The notes beneath the pieces were generated by a model, which did not search any database, was not told the origin of the DNA, and saw nothing but the letters and a program-made list of their open reading frames with translations. Below are positions 23,869-28,896 of a stretch of DNA of 28,896 nucleotides, in pieces. The position numbers were made by a program, and so were the translations under genes. Location: assembly GCF_024708915.1 (NCBI RefSeq), contig NZ_JANJXQ010000240.1, positions 1 through 28,896 of the forward strand. The letters are read 5' to 3'. Source of the DNA: Thiobacillus sp. (GTDB lineage: Bacteria > Pseudomonadota > Gammaproteobacteria > Burkholderiales > Thiobacillaceae). How positions within the stretch are numbered: position 1 is the stretch's first letter; the number at the start of each line of letters is the position of its first letter.

Positions 23869-24525
23869 TTACAGCCCCTGCATCGTCCGCCGCGCCAGGC
23901 ACAGATCCTCCCACGCGCGCGCCTTGTCGGCCAGGTTGCGCAGCAGGTAGGCCGGATGGTAGGTCACCACCAGCGGCACGCCCTGGAACCGGTGCACCCG
24001 GCCGCGCAGGCGGCCGATCGCCTCGTCGGTGTCGAGCAGATTCTGTGCGGCGAAGCGCCCCAGGGCGAGGATGAGTTTCGGCTGGATGAGTTCGATCTGT
24101 GCCAGCAGATAGGGCCGGCACGCCGCCACCTCGTCCGGCTCCGGATTGCGGTTGCCGGGCGGGCGCGATTTCAGCAGGTTGGCGATGTAGACATTGTCGC
24201 CGCGTTGCAGCGAGATGGCTGCCAGCATGGCGTCGAGCAGCTTGCCCGCCTGGCCGACGAACGGCTCGCCCAGCCGGTCTTCGTCCGCCCCTGGCGCCTC
24301 GCCGACGATCAGCCAGTCGGCATTGCGGTCGCCCACACCGAGCACGCCCTGGGTGCGGGTGAGGTGCAGCTTGCAGGCGGTGCAATGGGCGACGGCATCG
24401 GCAAGCGCCTCCCAGCTCAGGCGCGGCTGAAGCGACGCGGCAGCCGTCTTGGCGACAGGGGTTTCGCGCAGACGCCACAGCGGGCCGATGCCCAGTTCGT
24501 CGAACACCTCGTCCCGGCTCAGCAC
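23869..24525 (-). CDS. Type-4 (Fe-S) uracil-DNA glycosylase with a Cys-to-Ser change
   Basis: A 218-aa family 4 uracil-DNA glycosylase that removes uracil from DNA. The active-site motif [20 protein letters not shown], split here as [12 protein letters not shown] and [15 protein letters not shown], is intact, as is YHPAYLLR (H180). Cysteine ligands of the [4Fe-4S] cluster are visible at C48/C51 (CTAC) and C126 (AACRPYL). The fourth ligand, expected in the K-C-RPPGNR motif, is serine here ([11 protein letters not shown]110). The start is GTG at 24525, overlapping rimI by 7 nt. The frame continues upstream inside rimI but is not coding there. A terminator-like repeat follows. Confidence 0.88.
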   Translation of the reverse strand: MLSRDEVFDELGIGPLWRLRETPVAKTAAASLQPRLSWEALADAVAHCTACKLHLTRTQGVLGVGDRNADWLIVGEAPGADEDRLGEPFVGQAGKLLDAMLAAISLQRGDNVYIANLLKSRPPGNRNPEPDEVAACRPYLLAQIELIQPKLILALGRFAAQNLLDTDEAIGRLRGRVHRFQGVPLVVTYHPAYLLRNLADKARAWEDLCLARRTMQGL

Positions 24526-24986
24526 GACAAGTCCTTTTTCATGATGAGCGCATCCTCGCGGCCGTCGCGTGCCGGGTAATAACCGCGCCGCACCGCCAGA
24601 TCGACGAAACCGCTGCCGTGATACAGCCCGATCGCGGCGCTGTTGGAAGTGCGCACCTCCAGGAAGACGCTGTCGGCATGGTGATCGCAGGCACGCGCCA
24701 GGCAGTGGTCGAGCAGATCGCGCCCAAGGCCGTGCCGCCGCCACATCGGCGCGATGGTGAGGTTGAGCAGATGCGCCTCGCCGGCTGCCGCCATCATCGC
24801 GTAGTAACCGATCACCTCGCCTTCGGCTTCGCGCACCCACATGCTGTAGCCGGCATGGAGCGAGTCGGCAAAGTTGCCTGGACTCCACGGGTATTCGTAG
24901 CTCGCCAGTTCGATCCGGTGAATGCGCGGCAGGTCGGCCTCGGTCATCGGCCGCAGGCGATGTGCGATTTCGAATACGGCACTCAT
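24519..24986 (-). CDS. rimI: Ribosomal-protein-alanine N-acetyltransferase RimI
   Basis: A 155-aa GNAT acetyltransferase. The acetyl-CoA pyrophosphate loop is RRHGLGRDLL within LTIAPMWRRHGLGRDLLDH, and the C-terminal core NSAAIGLYHGSGFVDLAVRRGYY is that of RimI, with the usual LYHGSGF. RimI acetylates the N-terminal alanine of ribosomal protein S18. tsaB lies directly upstream with an ATGA overlap, an arrangement seen widely. It overlaps the glycosylase start at its other end. Confidence 0.93.
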   Translation of the reverse strand: MSAVFEIAHRLRPMTEADLPRIHRIELASYEYPWSPGNFADSLHAGYSMWVREAEGEVIGYYAMMAAAGEAHLLNLTIAPMWRRHGLGRDLLDHCLARACDHHADSVFLEVRTSNSAAIGLYHGSGFVDLAVRRGYYPARDGREDALIMKKDLSC

Positions 24987-25669
24987 GCGGTCTTTTTCCG
25001 GCGACGCTCGTCCACCGTCAGCGCCACCTTGTCACGCAGGTAAATCGGGGCGGCCAGCGCTGCGTCCATGCCTTCGCCGCGCCCGAATGCCCGGGCGGCA
25101 AGTGGCGCCATCGCCGCGGCATCGGGCATCAGCGTGTCGTCGATGCGCGCCAGCGTCGCCAGGCGCGGACGCAACACTTCGCCCAGTGCGGCGAAACCGT
25201 TGCCGGCGCCGACCCAGCCGCCGCCGGCCGGCACGCTCACCGATTCGGGCAGCGCCAGGGCGGGTTCGCTGACGGCACGCCAGCCTGCGCCGTCGCGCTG
25301 ATACGCCGCCCAGTAGACCTCGGCCATGCGCGCGTCGAGCACGGTCAGCGCCCGCTCCGCGCCGGTCTGTTCGGCGATCGATTGCAGTGTCGAGACGCCG
25401 GCCACCGGCAGGTCGGCGCCCAGCGCCAGGCCTTGCGTCACGGCGCAGGCAATGCGCAGGCCGGTAAACGAGCCGGGGCCGGCGCCGTAGCCGATGCCGT
25501 CGAGCTGGCGCAAGCCGATGGCCGATTCGCGCAGCAACTCGTCCACCATCGGCAGCAACAGGCTGCTGTGCCGCTGTTCGGCCAGCACCCGCCGCGCCTG
25601 GACACGGCCATCCAGCCACAACGCGGCCGAGCACCATTCGGTCGAGGTATCGAGAACGAGCAATTTCAT
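24983..25669 (-). CDS. tsaB: tRNA threonylcarbamoyladenosine biosynthesis protein TsaB
   Basis: TsaB is the partner of TsaD and TsaE in making t6A at tRNA position 37. The 228-aa ASKHA-fold protein starts MKLLVLDTSTEWCSAAL and contains YGAGPGSFTGLRIACAV, the TsaB signature, and TVLDARMAEVYWA. The C-terminal end PIYLRDKVALT is typical. I use ATG 25669, which gives the canonical start; the frame stays open into the upstream palindromic element but that part is not TsaB-like. It is coupled to rimI by ATGA. Confidence 0.95.
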   Translation of the reverse strand: MKLLVLDTSTEWCSAALWLDGRVQARRVLAEQRHSSLLLPMVDELLRESAIGLRQLDGIGYGAGPGSFTGLRIACAVTQGLALGADLPVAGVSTLQSIAEQTGAERALTVLDARMAEVYWAAYQRDGAGWRAVSEPALALPESVSVPAGGGWVGAGNGFAALGEVLRPRLATLARIDDTLMPDAAAMAPLAARAFGRGEGMDAALAAPIYLRDKVALTVDERRRKKTA

Positions 25670-25670
25670 G

Positions 25671-25856
25671 AGTGCTCCGAACTGGACATTCGCGGCCGGG
25701 ACTTTGCCCCGAAAAGACCTTCGCAGAATAAAAATGCCGAAACCGTTTCCAGCCGCGACGGCGCGCGCAGCCGGGTTGGACACCCGGCGAGCGCGGCAAC
25801 AAAGGATGGGGACGGTTTCGGCATTTTTATGTCGCTAATTTCCAGTTCGGAGCACC
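25671..25856. repeat. Nested palindromic element (MITE-like or composite terminator)
   Basis: Outer perfect 15-bp arms GTGCTCCGAACTGGA (25672-25686) and complement (25841-25855) continue inward with few mismatches to about 22 bp. Inside lie perfect 19-bp arms ATAAAAATGCCGAAACCGT (25728-25746) and complement (25812-25830). In the core GCCGGGT-TGGAC-ACCCGGC is a third hairpin. It fills the whole gap between the sugar dehydrogenase stop and the tsaB start. The A-/T-rich inner arm ends could terminate transcription in both directions. No target-site duplication is evident. Confidence 0.8.
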
Positions 25857-25862
25857 GATATT

Positions 25863-26966
25863 TTACCGGTTGCCGCGATAGCTGACCCGGTAAATCGCGC
25901 CAGCCTGGTCGTCCGACACCAGCAGGCTGCCGTCGCGCATCACCAGCACGTCGGCGGGACGCCCCCAGGCCGACTCGCCTTGCTGCCAGCCGGTGACGAA
26001 GGGCTCGTAGCTCACCGCGCGGCTGCCCTGCAAGCGCACCACGCTGACGCGATAGCCGTTTTTGCGGCTGCGGTTCCACGAGCCGTGCTCGGCGATGAAG
26101 ACGGCGTCCCGATATCGCTCGGGGAACTGCTTGCCGCGGTAAAAACGCATTCCCAGGCTCGCCACGTGCGCACCCAGATTCTGCACCGGCGGCTCGAATT
26201 CGTCGCAGCGGCGGGACTGGCCGAATTCGGGATCGGCGATATTCCCGCCGTGGCAATACGGATAGCCGAAATGCTGGCCCGGCCGGCTCAGGCGATTGAG
26301 TTCGTCGGGCGGCGCGTCGTCGCCCAGCCAGTCGCGGCCGTTGTCGGTGAACCACAGTTCGCCGCTTTGCGGCTGCCAGTCGAAGCCCACGCTGTTGCGC
26401 ACGCCGCGCGCGACCACCTCGATCTTGCCGCTGGCCACATCGAGCCGGGTGATGACGGCGTACTTGTCCGGATCGGGCGCGCAAATATTGCATGGCGCGC
26501 CGACCGGCACATAGAGCTTGCCGTCCGGTCCGAAGGTGATGAATTTCCAGCCGTGGTGGGTGTCGGCCGGATAGGCGCTGCTGACGATTTCCGGGCGCGG
26601 CGGGTTTTTCAGGCGCGCTTCGATATTGCGCAGCCGCAGGATGCGGTCGACCGCCGACACGTACAGATCGCCATCGCGGAATGCCACCCCCACCGGCATT
26701 TCGAGACCGGCGGCAATCACCACCGGCGTGTGCGGCGCCTGCAATGGAATTGCGTAGACCTTGCCTGCGCGCATGCTGCCGGCAAACAGCGTATTTTTTC
26801 CGAGCGCCATCTGCCGCGCGTTGGGTACGCTGGCAAACAGCTCGATCTGGAATCCCGGCGGCAGCCTGAGGCTGGACAGCGGCAAAGCCGGCACCGACGA
26901 CGCGGCCGTCGAGGCTTGCGCCAGCCAGGCCAGCGCCATGGCCAGAGAGACAATCAATCGCTTCAT
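25863..26966 (-). CDS. Exported PQQ-type sugar dehydrogenase, sorbosone dehydrogenase-like
   Basis: A 367-aa six-bladed beta-propeller of the soluble glucose/sorbosone dehydrogenase family. A signal peptide covers about 1-23. Family motifs include LPPGFQIELFAS, PVGVAFRDGDLYVS, THHGWKFITFGPDGKLYVPVG (catalytic-type HH at 137-138; written as THHGWKF and FGPDGKLYV), CNIC (C159/C162), ARGVRNSVGFDW and FIAEHGSWNRS. It probably oxidises an aldose in the periplasm using PQQ, but cofactor and substrate are inferred. The ATG at 26966 has GGAG 8 nt upstream. The gene starts 5 nt after the HIRAN gene, so they form an operon. A frame extending upstream to 27593 is not coding. Confidence 0.88.
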   Translation of the reverse strand: MKRLIVSLAMALAWLAQASTAASSVPALPLSSLRLPPGFQIELFASVPNARQMALGKNTLFAGSMRAGKVYAIPLQAPHTPVVIAAGLEMPVGVAFRDGDLYVSAVDRILRLRNIEARLKNPPRPEIVSSAYPADTHHGWKFITFGPDGKLYVPVGAPCNICAPDPDKYAVITRLDVASGKIEVVARGVRNSVGFDWQPQSGELWFTDNGRDWLGDDAPPDELNRLSRPGQHFGYPYCHGGNIADPEFGQSRRCDEFEPPVQNLGAHVASLGMRFYRGKQFPERYRDAVFIAEHGSWNRSRKNGYRVSVVRLQGSRAVSYEPFVTGWQQGESAWGRPADVLVMRDGSLLVSDDQAGAIYRVSYRGNR

Positions 26967-26971
26967 GGTGT

Positions 26972-27355
26972 TCACTCCGGCTGTAAAGGAATCAGGATTT
27001 CGAAGCGCACCCGTGACCATGGGTCGCGCACCTCGGCCAGCCGCACGATGCGTGCGCTCAAGGCCTGCCCCCGATCGAGCAGGCGCGCCACGTCGGCATT
27101 CTCGCGGCGCGGCACGTAGCCGATCTTGTGGCCCCGCCATTCCACCCGCACCGCCCGGGCATCGTGCGGATTGTCCGGCTCGCGAACCAGGGCGAGCGCA
27201 TCGCCGGCCCGCATCTGCGGCCACAGCGCCTTGCCCGCGTGGTATTGAAACCCGGCCAGCGGCGAATCCTGCAGCAGGATATGCGCGGCAACCTGTGCGT
27301 GGAGCGGTTGCATCCACAGCCCGATCAGACACAGCAACGCCAGCCGACGACGCAT
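26972..27355 (-). CDS. Exported HIRAN-domain protein
   Basis: A 127-aa protein with a clear signal peptide (MRRRLALLCLIGLWMQPLHA, cut after HA-Q). The rest is a HIRAN-like domain: SPLAGFQYHAG, ALALVREPDNPHDARAVRVEW with the diagnostic EPDNPHDxxA, and HKIGYVPRRENADVARLLDRG. HIRAN domains are best known for binding DNA ends in SWI/SNF-type helicases and nucleases, so a secreted stand-alone form is of unknown use. It precedes the sugar dehydrogenase gene by 5 nt. A TAGAAT -10-like hexamer lies 33 nt upstream (27393-27388). Confidence 0.85.
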   Translation of the reverse strand: MRRRLALLCLIGLWMQPLHAQVAAHILLQDSPLAGFQYHAGKALWPQMRAGDALALVREPDNPHDARAVRVEWRGHKIGYVPRRENADVARLLDRGQALSARIVRLAEVRDPWSRVRFEILIPLQPE

Positions 27356-27456
27356 GGGGAATCCGAATCTCTGGTTCCAAACCAGGCATTCTAGTGGGAA
27401 ATCCGTCTCCCGATTCGCACCGGCCCGGAGCTTTCGGCTTTACTTTTTTCACTCGA

Positions 27457-27474
27457 CAAGCGGCCAGCCGCTTG
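27457..27474. promoter_or_regulatory. Palindrome in the phoH/HIRAN divergent region
   Basis: CAAGCGGC-CA-GCCGCTTG is a perfect 18-bp inverted repeat. It lies 48 bp before the phoH start, between TCGACA (27453) and TAGGAT (27478), which could be a poor -35/-10 pair. The 2-bp centre argues for a dimeric operator rather than an RNA hairpin. Confidence 0.45.
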
Positions 27475-27522
27475 AGGTAGGATGAATGCATTCTCAACTT
27501 CCCCACGCCTGCCAAGCCCACC

Positions 27523-28896
27523 ATGCCGAGAAAAGCCGTCGCCAAAACCAAGCTGTTCGTGTTGGACACCAACGTGCTGATGCACGACCCCACCAGCCTG
27601 TTCCGCTTCGAAGAACACGATATCTATGTGCCGATCGCCACCCTGGAAGAACTCGACCAGCACAAGAAGGGCATGACCGAGGTGTCGCGCAACGCCCGCC
27701 AGTCAACGCGCTTCATCGACGAAATCGTCAGCAAGCTCGACAGCATCGAGGAAGGTGTGCCGCTCGCGCCGCACAGCCACAACGCCGCCACCGGCCGCCT
27801 GTTCCTGCAGACCCAGGCGATCGCCGGCGACATCCCGCTGAGCCTGCCGACCAGCAAGGTCGACAACCAGATTCTCGGCGTGGTGCTGTTTCTGTCGCGC
27901 CACTATCCCAAGCGTCAGGTCATCCTGGTGTCGAAAGACATCAACATGCGCATCAAGGCCCGCGCGCTGGGGTTGCCCGCCGAGGACTACTTCAACGACA
28001 AGGTGCTGGAAGACACCGATCTGCTGTACGCCGGGCTGCGCGAACTGCCGGCCGATTTCTGGGACAGCCACGGCAAGGGCATGGAATCGTGGCAGGCCAA
28101 CGGCCACACCTACTACCGCATCAAGGGACCGCTGGTTTCGAGCTTGCTGCCGAACGAATTCGTCTTCCAGGAAGGTCCCAACCCGCTCTACGCGAAAGTG
28201 CTGAAGGTCGAGGGCAAGCAGGCGGAGATGGTCACGGTGCGCGATTTCAGCCACCACAAGAACAATGTGTGGGGCATCACCGCGCGCAACCGCGAGCAGA
28301 ATTTCGCGCTCAACGTGCTGATGGATCCCGAGATCGATTTCGTCACCCTGCTCGGCCAGGCCGGCACCGGCAAGACCCTGCTGACACTGGCCGCCGGCCT
28401 GACCCAGACACTGGAAAACAAGCACTTCGCTGAAATCATCATGACCCGCGTCACGGTGCCGGTCGGTGAGGATATCGGCTTCCTGCCGGGCAGCGAGGAA
28501 GAGAAGATGGCGCCGTGGATGGGGGCGCTGGAGGACAACCTCGAAGTACTCACTCATTCCGACGACACCGGCAGCCCCTATGGCGGCGACTGGGGCAAGG
28601 CGGCGACCAACGATATCGTCCGTTCGAAGATCAAGGTCAAGTCGCTCAACTTCATGCGCGGCCGGACCTTCCTGAAGAAATACCTGATCATCGACGAGGC
28701 GCAGAACCTGACGCCGAAGCAGATGAAAACCCTGATCACCCGCGCCGGCCCGGGCACCAAGGTGATCTGCCTGGGCAACATCGCGCAGATCGACACGCCC
28801 TACCTGACCGAAGGCAGCTCCGGCCTGACCTACGTCGTCGATCGTTTCAAGGGCTGGCCGCACTCCGGTCACATAACGTTACAACGCGGCGAGCGC
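27523..28896 (+). CDS. PIN-PhoH family ATPase/ribonuclease, C-terminus cut by window edge
   Basis: The first 458 codons of a PhoH2-type protein. An N-terminal PIN ribonuclease domain (residues about 10-145) has acidic residues D15 (LFVLDTNVL), E43, D114 (KVDNQI) and D139 (VSKDINMR). The PhoH P-loop ATPase follows, with Walker A GQAGTGKT (278-285) and Walker B LIIDEAQN (388-395). The GxxxxVGEDIGFLPG loop is present. PIN-PhoH proteins are RNA helicase/nucleases. The ATG at 27523 gives MPRKAVAKTKLFVLDTN. Family members are about 460-600 aa, so little is likely to be missing. Confidence 0.93.
   Translation, partial: MPRKAVAKTKLFVLDTNVLMHDPTSLFRFEEHDIYVPIATLEELDQHKKGMTEVSRNARQSTRFIDEIVSKLDSIEEGVPLAPHSHNAATGRLFLQTQAIAGDIPLSLPTSKVDNQILGVVLFLSRHYPKRQVILVSKDINMRIKARALGLPAEDYFNDKVLEDTDLLYAGLRELPADFWDSHGKGMESWQANGHTYYRIKGPLVSSLLPNEFVFQEGPNPLYAKVLKVEGKQAEMVTVRDFSHHKNNVWGITARNREQNFALNVLMDPEIDFVTLLGQAGTGKTLLTLAAGLTQTLENKHFAEIIMTRVTVPVGEDIGFLPGSEEEKMAPWMGALEDNLEVLTHSDDTGSPYGGDWGKAATNDIVRSKIKVKSLNFMRGRTFLKKYLIIDEAQNLTPKQMKTLITRAGPGTKVICLGNIAQIDTPYLTEGSSGLTYVVDRFKGWPHSGHITLQRGER

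Noticed and set aside
24526..24888. N-terminal extension of the uracil-DNA glycosylase frame through rimI.
   Set aside because: The extension is Arg-rich shadow sequence inside rimI. The GTG at 24525 overlaps the rimI stop in the usual coupled manner.
26967..27593. N-terminal extension of the sugar dehydrogenase frame back to 27593.
   Set aside because: It crosses the HIRAN gene in another frame, and the signal peptide and ribosome binding site fit the ATG at 26966.

Overview
The window is about 29 kb of GC-rich, densely packed chromosomal DNA. It looks like a betaproteobacterium, most likely a Thiobacillus/Sulfuricella-type member of the Nitrosomonadales. The reasons are tRNA-Leu in front of trigger factor, a his operon running directly into hinT-tatABC, hpnCDE hopanoid genes, an Irr-like Fur protein and a PIN-PhoH protein. 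The genus is inferred from gene order and protein character only; no search was run. I see no phage, insertion sequence, CRISPR array or toxin-antitoxin module.

Layout from left to right. (1) 1-1016, minus: the 5' two thirds of tig, preceded by tRNA-Leu(UAG). (2) 1124-6080, plus: a translationally coupled operon hpnC-hpnD-hpnE-SDR-Ser/Thr kinase, which makes squalene for hopanoids and carries a membrane-anchored kinase. (3) 6086-7288, minus: an Amt ammonium transporter. Its leader shows a sigma-54 type -24/-12 element and two GCAC-N7-GTGC NtrC-type sites 30 bp apart. (4) 7438-15463, minus: hisD-hisC-hisB-hisH-hisA-hisF-hisI-hisE-hinT-tatA-tatB-tatC, many joined by 4-8 nt overlaps. hisG is not in front of hisD. 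(5) 15614-16349, plus: a cysteine-free Irr-like Fur regulator with a promoter that predicts a leaderless mRNA, then a DUF2007/zinc-ribbon protein. (6) 16362-17674, minus: a LysR regulator coupled by TGATG to a small unknown protein. (7) 17832-19049, plus: lplT, ending in a CTAG shared with the stop codon of the convergent SPFH gene. (8) 19046-22658, minus: SPFH and NfeD genes, then lemA and two TPM-domain genes. (9) 22692-25669, minus: a methyltransferase with a SlyD-like N-terminal segment, a type-4 uracil-DNA glycosylase with an altered iron-sulfur ligand, rimI and tsaB. (10) 25863-27355, minus: an exported HIRAN-domain protein and a sorbosone-dehydrogenase-like protein. (11) 27523-end, plus: a PIN-PhoH ATPase, cut by the window edge.

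Most genes are housekeeping. The best signals beyond plain annotation are the complete sigma-54/NtrC enhancer architecture upstream of amt, a roughly 186-bp nested palindromic element between tsaB and the sugar dehydrogenase gene, a long CGCGAAG-rich inverted repeat between the glycosylase and methyltransferase genes, the leaderless Irr-like regulator with repeated motifs facing hisD, the SlyD-like/methyltransferase fusion, the Cys-to-Ser change in the glycosylase, and a secreted HIRAN protein. I found no clearly new multi-gene system.
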